From NCBI GenBank assembly GCA_964555675.1, contig CAZKTU010000063.1, forward strand, positions 1-28,709: a DNA stretch of 28,709 nucleotides, read 5' to 3'. The position numbers and the translations under genes were made by a program. This DNA comes from CAIWXH01 sp964555675. GTDB lineage: Bacteria; Chloroflexota; Chloroflexia; Chloroflexales; Chloroflexaceae. Below, piece by piece: positions 15,825 to 22,505 of this stretch. Numbering within the stretch: position 1 is the stretch's first letter; each line of letters starts with the position of its first letter. The notes beneath the pieces are model-generated. The model saw nothing but the letters and a program-made list of their open reading frames with translations. It was not told the origin of the DNA and ran no database searches.

Positions 15825-16760
15825 ATGCGAATAATCTTTATGGGCAGCCCGGCCTTCGCCGCCCATCCCCTTGAGGCCCTTGCGGCCGCCGGCCATGAAT
15901 TGCTGGCCGTCATTACGCAGCCCGACCGGCCCGCAGGGCGCGGCGGCCGGCTGACCCCGCCCCCGGTGAAGGTGGCCGCCGAGGCTCTGGGCCTGCCGGT
16001 GCTGCAGCCCGAGACCCTGCGCGATCCGGCCGTGGTGGCCCAGTTGGCGGCCCTTGCGCCCGAGGTCGGGGTGATCGCGGCCTACGGCGAGATCCTGCGC
16101 AAGCCGGTCCTGGCCATCCCGCCCCTGGGCTTTCTCAATATTCACCCCTCGCTGCTGCCGCTGCACCGCGGCCCCACCCCGGTCGCCGGGGCGATCATGG
16201 CGGGCGACAGCGAGACCGGGGTGAGCGTGATGCGCCTCGACCCCGGCATGGACAGCGGCCCGATCCTGGCCCAGGCGATTGTGCCCCTCAAGCCCACGGC
16301 GCGGGCCGGCCCTCTTACGGACGAGCTGTTTCGCCTCGGCTCGACCATGCTCGTCGAGGTGCTGGAGCCCTACGCCGCCGGCGTGCTCGAGCCGCGCCCC
16401 CAGGAGCATAGCCAGGCCACGCTGACGAAGCTGCTCAAAAAGGAGGACGGTCTGATCGACTGGACCTTGCCGGCCCTGGTGATCGAGCGGATGACCCGGG
16501 CCTACGACCCGTGGCCGGGGGCGCTCAGCACCTGGCAGGGGCAGGGCCTGCGCATCATCGCCGCCGCCGTATATCCCGACTGGAGCGGCCCGGAGCAGCC
16601 GGGGGCCCTGGTCGGCCAGGCCCCCGACGGCGCGCCGCTGGTGGCCACGGGCTCGGGCGCCCTGGCCCTGAGCGAGCTGCATCCGGCGGGCCGACGCCCC
16701 ATGGCGGGCGCGGCCTGGCTGGCGGGCCTGCGCGAGCAGGTCGGGCGTCTCGGTGGCTGA
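15825..16760 (+). CDS. fmt: Methionyl-tRNA formyltransferase
   Basis: A 311-residue enzyme that transfers a formyl group from 10-formyl-tetrahydrofolate to initiator Met-tRNA. The N-terminal formyltransferase fold starts MRIIFMGSPAFAAHPLEAL. The loop QPDRPAGRGGRLTPPPVKVAAEALGLPVLQP is diagnostic for Fmt. The active-site region reads NIHPSLLPLHRGPTPVAGAI with DSETGVSVMRLDPGMDSGPI after it. The C-terminal OB-like domain (from about 205) contains the conserved KEDGLIDWT. Length is standard. I chose ATG 15825 because AAGGAG lies 7 bases upstream; the frame is open further upstream but that part has no homology. Confidence 0.96.
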   Translation: MRIIFMGSPAFAAHPLEALAAAGHELLAVITQPDRPAGRGGRLTPPPVKVAAEALGLPVLQPETLRDPAVVAQLAALAPEVGVIAAYGEILRKPVLAIPPLGFLNIHPSLLPLHRGPTPVAGAIMAGDSETGVSVMRLDPGMDSGPILAQAIVPLKPTARAGPLTDELFRLGSTMLVEVLEPYAAGVLEPRPQEHSQATLTKLLKKEDGLIDWTLPALVIERMTRAYDPWPGALSTWQGQGLRIIAAAVYPDWSGPEQPGALVGQAPDGAPLVATGSGALALSELHPAGRRPMAGAAWLAGLREQVGRLGG

Positions 16761-16779
16761 CGCGGCGCGTCAAGGCTCC

Positions 16780-16808
16780 TTGCGCCTGACCCGGATTCCT
16801 GGTATTAT
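16780..16808 (+). promoter_or_regulatory. Promoter of the SCP-2 gene
   Basis: TTGCGC (16780-16785), a 17-base spacer and TATTAT (16803-16808). It starts 20 bases after the fmt stop and would give a leader of about 90 bases. Confidence 0.5.
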
Positions 16809-16906
16809 CGCGCAACGAAGATTGATCTGCGCGCAGGGCGACGTATGTGTGTGGGGGGCGGCAACAGCCGCGCCGAGTCGCGCGCATCTACACTACGGAG
16901 AAGCTG

Positions 16907-17338
16907 ATGGCCTACTTCAAAGACGAAGCCGAACTGCAGCAGATCCTCGGCGCGCTCTATGACCGGGTGAAGACCGACGCCCGCGTCGCACCGAAGATCT
17001 GCGAGGGCAAGATCGTCATCCAGTTTCGCTATGACGAGCCCTTCGGTATCGCGACGATCGACGCTGCGCACCCGCCGACTCAGCCCGGGGCCTACTGCGA
17101 CGTCTTCTGGGGCGAGGTCCCCCTCAAGCCCGACGTCGAGATGACCATGAAGGCCGACATCGCCCACCAGTTCTGGCACGGCAAGGTCAACCTGATGGCC
17201 GCCCTGACGCGCCGGCAGATCATCGCCAAAGGTCCCATCCCCAAGATCCTCAAGCTGCTGCCCGCCGTCGAGCCGGTGTACACGATGTACCCCAAGCTGC
17301 TGCGCGAGATCGGCCGCGAGGACCTGGCCCTGAAGTAG
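16907..17338 (+). CDS. SCP-2 sterol-transfer family protein
   Basis: A 143-residue protein with the SCP-2 fold signature: a helical N-terminus (FKDEAELQQILGALYDRVK), beta strands (GKIVIQFRYDEPFGIATID, YCDVFWGEVPLKPDVEMTMKAD) and the later HQFWHGKVNLMAALTRRQIIAKGPIPKILKLL. SCP-2 domains bind lipids or other hydrophobic ligands. In bacteria that lack sterols the ligand is usually unknown; hopanoids or fatty acids are possible. GGAG lies about 8 bases before ATG 16907. A longer frame from 16847 exists but lacks that site and family similarity. It has its own likely promoter. Confidence 0.85.
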   Translation: MAYFKDEAELQQILGALYDRVKTDARVAPKICEGKIVIQFRYDEPFGIATIDAAHPPTQPGAYCDVFWGEVPLKPDVEMTMKADIAHQFWHGKVNLMAALTRRQIIAKGPIPKILKLLPAVEPVYTMYPKLLREIGREDLALK

Positions 17339-17368
17339 GCCCGCTCAGAAGTTATGCTTTCGCACCGG

Positions 17369-17389
17369 CGCCGCGGCTGACCCGCGGCG
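17369..17389 (+). other. GC-rich hairpin between the SCP-2 and SH3 genes
   Basis: CGCCGCGG (17369-17376) and CCGCGGCG (17382-17389), a perfect 8-base stem with a 5-base loop. No T-run follows. It may attenuate read-through from the SCP-2 gene or be chance in GC-rich DNA. Confidence 0.3.
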
Positions 17390-17408
17390 TCGGCGCTCCC
17401 TCGAGGTT

Positions 17409-17993
17409 ATGCCGAGCAACAGCGAGATGTACGAGCGCGGCGCCCTCGACGCCGAGCACGACGAGCTGAATTCGTTCTACTACCAGCACTACTACTACTA
17501 CCGGCGCGGCTACGACGACGCACGCCGGCGCACTCGCGCGTCCGGCCGCCTGCCGGCGCCGCTGCTGCTGCTGTTCGCCCTGGCCCTCGGCCTCGGGGTC
17601 GGGGCCTGGTGGTTCCTCGGCCGCGAGGAGGCCCCCGCGGCTGTGAGCCAGGCCCCGATCAGCGCGCCGACCCGGGTCGCGACGGCGCGCCCCACGGCGG
17701 CCCCGACAGCCCGCCCGACCCAGACGGCCGCGCCGACGGCCCCGGTCACCCTCGGCGTGGGCGGCACGGCGCGGGTGGTGAACCTGAATGGGGCGCCGCT
17801 GCGGGCCCGCGAGGCCCCCGGCCTCAGCGCGCGGGTGGCGGCCCGCATCCCCGAGGGCTCGCTGGTGACCCTGCGCGACGGCCCGGTCGAGGCTGACGGC
17901 TACCAGTGGTGGAGCGTCGAGGCCGAGGCCGGCGTCGGCTGGGTGGCCGGGCGCGCCCCCGACGGGGCGGTCTTCCTCGAGGTGGCGCCCTGA
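17409..17993 (+). CDS. Single-pass membrane protein with bacterial SH3 domain
   Basis: A 194-residue protein. The cytosolic N-terminus has an unusual tyrosine- and arginine-rich patch, YYQHYYYYRRGYDDARRR, near 23-40. One membrane helix follows (about 50-69, LLLLFALALGLGVGAWWFL), then a Pro/Thr/Ala linker (about 75-112). An extracytoplasmic bacterial SH3 domain (about 115-194) has RVVNLNGAPLRAREAPGLSARV, IPEGSLVTLRDGP and WWSVEAEAGVGWVAG. Such domains usually contact peptidoglycan or surface polymers. The start lacks a strong ribosome binding site, although the frame is clear. It converges with the acyltransferase gene, 10 bases away. Confidence 0.85.
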   Translation: MPSNSEMYERGALDAEHDELNSFYYQHYYYYRRGYDDARRRTRASGRLPAPLLLLFALALGLGVGAWWFLGREEAPAAVSQAPISAPTRVATARPTAAPTARPTQTAAPTAPVTLGVGGTARVVNLNGAPLRAREAPGLSARVAARIPEGSLVTLRDGPVEADGYQWWSVEAEAGVGWVAGRAPDGAVFLEVAP

Positions 17994-18003
17994 GCGTGAG
18001 GCC

Positions 18004-18690
18004 TCACGCCTCGGCGGACGAGCCCTCGGGGGCGGCCAGGAGCGGGGCATAGACGCCACGGCGCTCTTCGGGCAGCAGCGTGGCGATCTGCAGCATCATC
18101 TCGTTGGTGAGCTGATCCATCAGGTCGGGCGGGATCTTGCCGTCGACCGTGAGCGGGATCTTGTAGGGCTTGCCGATCGTCAGCACCACCGGCTTGCGCG
18201 TGAAGCTCCCGCGCGGCCCGTACTCGGTGCCGGTGATGGCCATGGGGACGAGGGGCACCCCCGCCTGCATGGCCATACGGATAGCCCCGCCGCGGCCCGT
18301 CTGCAAGACTCCGCTGGGGCTGCGCGTGCCCTCGGGGAAGATCAGCAGCACCGCCCCGGCCTTCAGGGCGTCGACGACGGTGTCCATCGCGGCCACGTCG
18401 CGCTTGCCGCGCCTGATCGGGATGACCATCATCTGGCGCAGCCACCAGCCGGCGACCGGGTTCTCGAATAGCTCGGACTTGGCGAGCCACGAGAGCCGGT
18501 ACTCGAACGGCAGCAGCGTGCCGATCACCGGGATGTCGACCCAGCTCACATGGTTCATGACGATGATCATGCCGCTGTCACCGCGAGGGGGCAGGTTCTC
18601 GAGGCCTACGGCGCGCCAGCGAAACCAGCTGATCAGCCGCATGAAATGAAAGCCAGCGTAGAGCATCCCATACATCAGCACGCCGAACAT
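18004..18690 (-). CDS. 1-acyl-sn-glycerol-3-phosphate acyltransferase (PlsC family)
   Basis: A 228-residue membrane-associated acyltransferase. The catalytic NHxxxxD motif reads NHVSWVD (N46, H47, D52). The substrate-binding block LIFPEGTRSPSG includes E120, and VPMAITGTEYGPRG forms the fourth conserved block. It adds the second acyl chain to lysophosphatidate to make phosphatidic acid in phospholipid synthesis. The hydrophobic N-terminus (VLMYGMLYAGFHFMRLISW) is a membrane anchor. ATG 18690 is preferred, with GGAG 8 bases before it, over an earlier frame opening at 18831 that runs through sequence without similarity. Confidence 0.92.
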   Translation of the reverse strand: MFGVLMYGMLYAGFHFMRLISWFRWRAVGLENLPPRGDSGMIIVMNHVSWVDIPVIGTLLPFEYRLSWLAKSELFENPVAGWWLRQMMVIPIRRGKRDVAAMDTVVDALKAGAVLLIFPEGTRSPSGVLQTGRGGAIRMAMQAGVPLVPMAITGTEYGPRGSFTRKPVVLTIGKPYKIPLTVDGKIPPDLMDQLTNEMMLQIATLLPEERRGVYAPLLAAPEGSSAEA

Positions 18691-18802
18691 AGTCCACTCC
18701 CGATGCGCTGCGGTGGCCGCCCGGCGCCGCCAGATCGGCCGAGCTTGACGCTGAATGTGACGACCGATCTCTACGATGCCGACCAGGCAGGCCGACATTG
18801 CC

Positions 18803-19246
18803 TCAGAGCTGCACGCCGAGGCCCAGCACATAGACCAGGTGCCCGCCGAGCCAGCCGCCGATCAGCAGGAGCGCCGCGCCGAAAGCGTGGAGGCGCAGGT
18901 AGCCGCGGCGGGCCAGGGGGTCGGCGAGCAGGTCGGGGCGGCGCCGGCGGCGGAGCAGGGCCTGGCCGTAGATTGCCATGGCGCCGAGGTTGACGAAGGC
19001 GTGGGCGTTGACCCAGCCGAGGGCCGACGCATCGGCGCTCGCCTCGGGGCCGACGAGCTGGCGCACGGCGTCGAAGGTGCCGCTAAGCAGGGCGACAACC
19101 CCGGCCAGCCAGCCGACCAGCAGGCAGTGGTAGGCGCTCGTATCCCAGCCGGCCTCGCCGCGACGCACCGCGAGCAGCGTAAAAAGCCCGCTCACCAATA
19201 GCAGGGCGAGGGGAAAGTGAGCGGTGAACGGGTGGAGGGCGTACAT
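18803..19246 (-). CDS. DUF2231-type membrane protein
   Basis: A 147-residue integral membrane protein with four hydrophobic helices. The start, MYALHPFTAHFPLALLLVSGLFTLLA, matches the DUF2231 family pattern of HPxxxHFP near the N-terminus, and GWLGGHLVYVLGLGV closes the protein. The conserved histidines (H5, H10 and H135) suggest haem or metal binding, which is proposed for the family but not proven. A perfect TATAAT box (19260-19255) lies so close to the ATG that the mRNA may be leaderless. It sits between the AI-2E transporter and acyltransferase genes on the same strand. Confidence 0.82.
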   Translation of the reverse strand: MYALHPFTAHFPLALLLVSGLFTLLAVRRGEAGWDTSAYHCLLVGWLAGVVALLSGTFDAVRQLVGPEASADASALGWVNAHAFVNLGAMAIYGQALLRRRRRPDLLADPLARRGYLRLHAFGAALLLIGGWLGGHLVYVLGLGVQL

Positions 19247-19254
19247 GTCGGGCG

Positions 19255-19260
19255 ATTATA
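19255..19260 (-). promoter_or_regulatory. Extended -10 box immediately before the DUF2231 gene
   Basis: Minus-strand TGCTATAAT gives TATAAT at 19260-19255. Initiation about seven bases downstream would fall near 19248, next to the ATG at 19246, so the mRNA would have almost no leader. There is no ribosome binding site in the 8-base interval. Confidence 0.5.
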
Positions 19261-19280
19261 GCATAGGCGGACAGCAACGC

Positions 19281-20411
19281 TTACTCGAGGGGCGTGATGG
19301 TCTTCTCGCGCAGCGACGGCGGGGCCTGTGCGCGGGTGAGGCCCTCGTCGGGGGGCGGCGGAGGGACGGCCTGGGCCTGGCTATGGATCTGGCCCTCGCG
19401 GCGGCGGATGATGCGCTCGGCGACGGCCTGCACCACGGCGACGGCCGGCACCCCGAAGGCGATGCCGGTGATGCCGCCCAGCTTCCAGCCCACCAGGACC
19501 ACGAAGAGCACCAGCCCGGGCGAGAGGCTGAGCACGCGGCCAAGTAGCACGGGCTCGACCACATAGCCCATGATGTTCTGGCCGATCACGACCAGGATGA
19601 CCGGGATGATCGAGGCGGGCCAGGGCAGGCTGAGGAGCAGGATCAGGATGGTCAGGCCACCGCCGAGGATGCCGCCGAGGTAGGGCAGCAGGCGAACCAG
19701 GGCCAGGGGGCCGATCCAGAGGATCCAGCCGGGCGTCTGGAAGACCGCCATGACCCCCAGGCTCAGAGCCATGCCCAGAGCCCAGATCGCCAACTGGCCA
19801 CGGATCGCCGCCGAGTATGTGCGGCGCACATCGTCGTAGAGCCACTGGGCCTCGCCGGTCCAGCGTTCGGGCAGCAGGGCCCGCATGATCGAGCGCAGCG
19901 AGTCGTCGCCGGTGGACATGGCCGCCGCGACGCCGACGACGAGCAAGAACTGCCCGCCCAGGCTGAGCAGAGTCAGGGACCAGGCGAGGAAGGTCGGCCC
20001 GACCTGTTCGGCGAGCTCGCCGCTCTCGAGGACGCGCTCGGTGTTGGCAGGCACGGCGATGCGGTGCTCGCGCAGCCAGACCAGGAAACTGTCGATCTGG
20101 CGGGTGGTCTGCTCGATGGCCGCGGGCAGGGCCGCGGGCAGGGCGCTGGCCTGGGCCGCGACCGGCGCGCTCAGGGCGGCGAGGACGAGCAGGACGCTCA
20201 GGTAGCCGAGGCCCCAGGCGAAGGGGGCCTTGAACCAGTGTCTAAGCCGCTCGACCATCGGCTCGAGCAGCAGGTTGAGCAGCCAGGCGAAGCCGAAGAT
20301 CGCCAGCACGTCGGCGAAGCGCCCGAGCAGGTCAAACATGGCGCTGAGCAGCCACCAGGCGGCGGCGACACCAACCAGGACGATCACGCTGTTCTGGACT
20401 CGACTCGGCAT
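19281..20411 (-). CDS. AI-2E family transporter (PF01594-type permease)
   Basis: A 376-residue membrane protein with about seven to eight helices arranged in the family's pattern: paired N-terminal helices, a central soluble stretch, then VVGVAAAMSTGDDSLRSIMRALLPER. The conserved C-terminal core is LVRLLPYLGGILGG, IGQNIMGYVVEPVLLGRVLSLSPGLVLFVVLVGWKLGGITGIAFGVPAVAVVQAV. Members include TqsA and proteins proposed to export AI-2, Na+/H+ or other small solutes, so the substrate is open. ATG 20411 is chosen because AGGGGG lies 6 bases upstream. The preceding in-frame start at 20429 would put that site inside the gene. The cytosolic C-terminus is charged and Pro-rich. Confidence 0.88.
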   Translation of the reverse strand: MPSRVQNSVIVLVGVAAAWWLLSAMFDLLGRFADVLAIFGFAWLLNLLLEPMVERLRHWFKAPFAWGLGYLSVLLVLAALSAPVAAQASALPAALPAAIEQTTRQIDSFLVWLREHRIAVPANTERVLESGELAEQVGPTFLAWSLTLLSLGGQFLLVVGVAAAMSTGDDSLRSIMRALLPERWTGEAQWLYDDVRRTYSAAIRGQLAIWALGMALSLGVMAVFQTPGWILWIGPLALVRLLPYLGGILGGGLTILILLLSLPWPASIIPVILVVIGQNIMGYVVEPVLLGRVLSLSPGLVLFVVLVGWKLGGITGIAFGVPAVAVVQAVAERIIRRREGQIHSQAQAVPPPPPDEGLTRAQAPPSLREKTITPLE

Positions 20412-20447
20412 GCGCTGCCCCCTGGGCATGGCTGCGACTCTACGCGC

Positions 20448-20453
20448 ATTGTA
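20448..20453 (-). promoter_or_regulatory. Extended -10 of the AI-2E transporter gene
   Basis: Minus-strand TGCTACAAT gives TACAAT at 20453-20448, with CTGAAC 18 bases upstream as a weak -35. It lies in the 84-base gap after the YigZ gene. Confidence 0.4.
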
Positions 20454-20495
20454 GCAGATCGATCCGGGTGCGTTCAGGCCAATGGGCGGCTATCT

Positions 20496-21101
20496 CTAGT
20501 CCTCTAGGCGAGCCTGGCCCGCCGTGGCCTCGGCCAGGGCCGTCGTGGCCGGGCCGTAGGCGTCGGCGGGGATACGAGCGGCCAGGCGCACCTCGGCGCC
20601 GAACTGCTCGTCGTCGATCAGGGCCCCGTGGCTCTCGAGGGCCCGCCGGGCCGCCGCGTAGGCCCCATAGCTGAGGTGCGCGACGAGCGAGCGCAGCTCG
20701 ACCCGCTCGGCGCGGGGCAGGGCCTCGAGCACGGCCTTGACGGCGTCGCCGTAGGCCCGTACCAGGCCGCCGGTGCCGAGGAGCGTCCCGCCGAAATAGC
20801 GGGTGACGACCACAGTCACATCGCCGAGGCCGGCGCCGCGCAGCACCGCCAGCATCGGCCGCCCGGCGGTGCCCGCCGGCTCGCCGTCGTCGCCCATGCC
20901 CGCCGTCACGCTGGCGCCGTAGCCAACCAGGTAGGCGTAGCAGTGGTGCGAGGCGTCGGGCAGCTCGGCCCTGACGGCGGCAATCATGGCTCTGGCCGCA
21001 TCGACGCTGTCGGTATGGCCGGCCGTAGCGATGAAGCGCGAGTTCAGCACGCTGATCGCGACCCGGGCCGTGTCCGCGGGGATGGGGTAGCGTGTGTCCA
21101 T
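20496..21101 (-). CDS. YigZ/IMPACT (UPF0029) family protein
   Basis: A 201-residue protein with the signature of the UPF0029/IMPACT family: DDGEPAGTAGRPML (71-84) and TRYFGGTLLGTGGLVRAYGDA (100-120). The C-terminal ferredoxin-like domain (about 135-200) matches the usual two-domain YigZ layout. Bacterial members are linked to translation-factor-like or nucleic-acid-binding roles, and the eukaryotic IMPACT protein to control of Gcn2, but the bacterial function is not settled. It is divergent from the molybdoenzyme gene. Confidence 0.9.
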   Translation of the reverse strand: MDTRYPIPADTARVAISVLNSRFIATAGHTDSVDAARAMIAAVRAELPDASHHCYAYLVGYGASVTAGMGDDGEPAGTAGRPMLAVLRGAGLGDVTVVVTRYFGGTLLGTGGLVRAYGDAVKAVLEALPRAERVELRSLVAHLSYGAYAAARRALESHGALIDDEQFGAEVRLAARIPADAYGPATTALAEATAGQARLED

Positions 21102-21158
21102 TGGCTCTCTGGCGCGCGTGCCGGTCGCCCCGCGCCATCATCCCGGCAGCATGCCCAT

Positions 21159-21187
21159 CTGATACGTTGCGAGAATGCCATTATACT
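21159..21187 (+). promoter_or_regulatory. Promoter of the sulfite-oxidase-like gene
   Basis: CTGATA (21159-21164), 17 bases and TATACT (21182-21187). Transcription would start near 21194, leaving room for the AAGGAGG ribosome binding site at about 21212. Confidence 0.5.
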
Positions 21188-21222
21188 ACGCCCCATAAGC
21201 CGATGCAGGACAAGGAGGTCCG

Positions 21223-22290
21223 ATGGCAGTGGTGCCTGGAGCGCAGAATGATGTGGAGGCGTGCGCCGTGACCGGTAAAGACCCTCGCCTGAATGTGATC
21301 ACCGCGACGCCGCCGAATGTTGAGACGCCTCTGCCGCTCCTCGCAGCGGCGCTGACCCCGGTCGAGCTGATGTTCATGCGCAACCACCAGGCCCTGCCCG
21401 CGGTCGACCCCGCCGCGTGGCGCCTGTCGATCGAGGGCCTGGTGGAGCGACCCCTGAGTGTGAGTCTGGCCGAGCTGCTGGCCATGCCGCAGCGCAGCGT
21501 CACCGCTGTGCTCGAGTGCAGCGGCAACGGTCGCACCGCCTTTGGGCGCGACGACCTGCCGCCCGAGGAGCTGCCGTGGGGTCAGGGCGCTGTTGCCTGT
21601 GGCGAGTGGGCGGGCGCGCCGCTGGGCCCGCTGCTCGCGGCGGCCGGGGTCCGCCCCGGGGCGGTGCAGGCCGAGTGCATCGGGGCCGGGGGCGAGCCCT
21701 TTGTGCGCGGGGTGGAGGTCGAGAAGCTGCTGGCCGACGGCCTGCTGGCCCACAGCCTCAACGGCGCGCCCCTGGCGCCGGCCCACGGCGGGCCGGTGCG
21801 CCTGGTGGTGCCGGGGTGGGGCGGGGTCAGCTGGGTCAAGTGGGTCACGACGATCCGGGTGCTCGACTGCGAGTCGGCTTCGCCCTTCAATCAGGTGCGC
21901 TATGTGCTCTATGACCGGGCGGGCGCGGCCTACGGCAAGGTGCGCGCGCTACAGATCAAGTCGGTGATTGTGGCGCCGGGCGCGGGGCAGACGATTGCGG
22001 CAGGCCCGGCCGAGCTGCGGGGCTGGGCCTGGTCGGGGGGGCAGGGCGTGGCCGGGGTGGAGGCGAGCACCGATGGGGGCCTCAGCTGGGGCCCGTGCGA
22101 GCTGGGCGAGGACAGGGGGGCGCACGCGTGGCGGGAGTTCCGCTACAGCTGGCGCGCCGCGCCGGGCAGCCATACGCTTCTGGCGCGCGGTAGGGACGCC
22201 CAAGGCGCCACGCAGCCTGTAGCGGCAATCTGGAACCAGAGAGGCTATCTGAACAACGCGTGCCATAGGGTCGAGGTGCTGGTCAAATAG
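21223..22290 (+). CDS. Sulfite-oxidase-like molybdopterin oxidoreductase
   Basis: A 355-residue protein with the sulfite oxidase layout. The Mo-cofactor domain (about 45-225) starts with FMRNHQALP and carries the molybdenum-ligating cysteine C99 in VLECSGNGR. HGGPVRLVVPGWGGVSWVKWVTTI closes that domain. The dimerisation domain (about 250-350) has LRGWAWSGGQGVAGVEASTDGGLSW and ends WNQRGYLNNACHRVEVLV. No haem-binding domain, twin-arginine signal or membrane helix is seen, so it is probably cytoplasmic and uses an unknown electron acceptor. The substrate may be sulfite or another oxo-acceptor. AAGGAGG lies 4 bases before the ATG. The nearby tungstate importer supplies a related metal, but no link is shown. 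Confidence 0.88.
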   Translation: MAVVPGAQNDVEACAVTGKDPRLNVITATPPNVETPLPLLAAALTPVELMFMRNHQALPAVDPAAWRLSIEGLVERPLSVSLAELLAMPQRSVTAVLECSGNGRTAFGRDDLPPEELPWGQGAVACGEWAGAPLGPLLAAAGVRPGAVQAECIGAGGEPFVRGVEVEKLLADGLLAHSLNGAPLAPAHGGPVRLVVPGWGGVSWVKWVTTIRVLDCESASPFNQVRYVLYDRAGAAYGKVRALQIKSVIVAPGAGQTIAAGPAELRGWAWSGGQGVAGVEASTDGGLSWGPCELGEDRGAHAWREFRYSWRAAPGSHTLLARGRDAQGATQPVAAIWNQRGYLNNACHRVEVLVK

Positions 22291-22386
22291 CCAGGGGGAA
22301 GGGCCGGGGTGCAGCGCGTTTTATGCGATGAAAGTGCGGTGGAGGCGCGGGGACTGAGCCTTTGATCGGGATTATGGTTGTATATG

Positions 22387-22414
22387 TCTATGTGTGCATA
22401 TACGCACACATAGA
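22387..22414. promoter_or_regulatory. 11-bp palindrome upstream of cbiM
   Basis: TCTATGTGTGC (22387-22397) and GCACACATAGA (22404-22414), a perfect repeat with a 6-base centre. It is nested inside a second inverted repeat, TATGGTTG (22373-22380) and CAACCATA (22433-22440), whose right arm begins in the presumed cbiM -35 element and extends into the spacer. The arrangement suggests an operator pair for a metal-responsive repressor, or a cruciform/hairpin. Confidence 0.5.
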
Positions 22415-22427
22415 TGAAAGCAAATTC

Positions 22428-22456
22428 TTGTGCAACCATATGTTCTGGAGTATAAT
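22428..22456 (+). promoter_or_regulatory. Promoter of cbiMQO
   Basis: TTGTGC (22428-22433), a 17-base spacer and a perfect TATAAT (22451-22456). Transcription would begin near 22463, about 43 bases before the cbiM ATG. The nested palindromes lie just upstream and partly overlap it. Confidence 0.6.
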
Positions 22457-22505
22457 GCTTGCACACTCTACTCGTGGTGAATGACCCTAGTGAGCGAGCA
22501 CTTCT

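Noticed and set aside
14754..16682. Upstream in-frame extension of the GGDEF gene to a 959-codon frame
   Set aside because: The extension overlaps the dehydrogenase gene in another frame and is antisense to fmt. The receiver domain begins exactly at ATG 14753.
22291..22505. Possible cobalamin riboswitch upstream of cbiM
   Set aside because: No B12-box-like conserved core was seen, and the predicted transcript start leaves only about 43 bases of leader.
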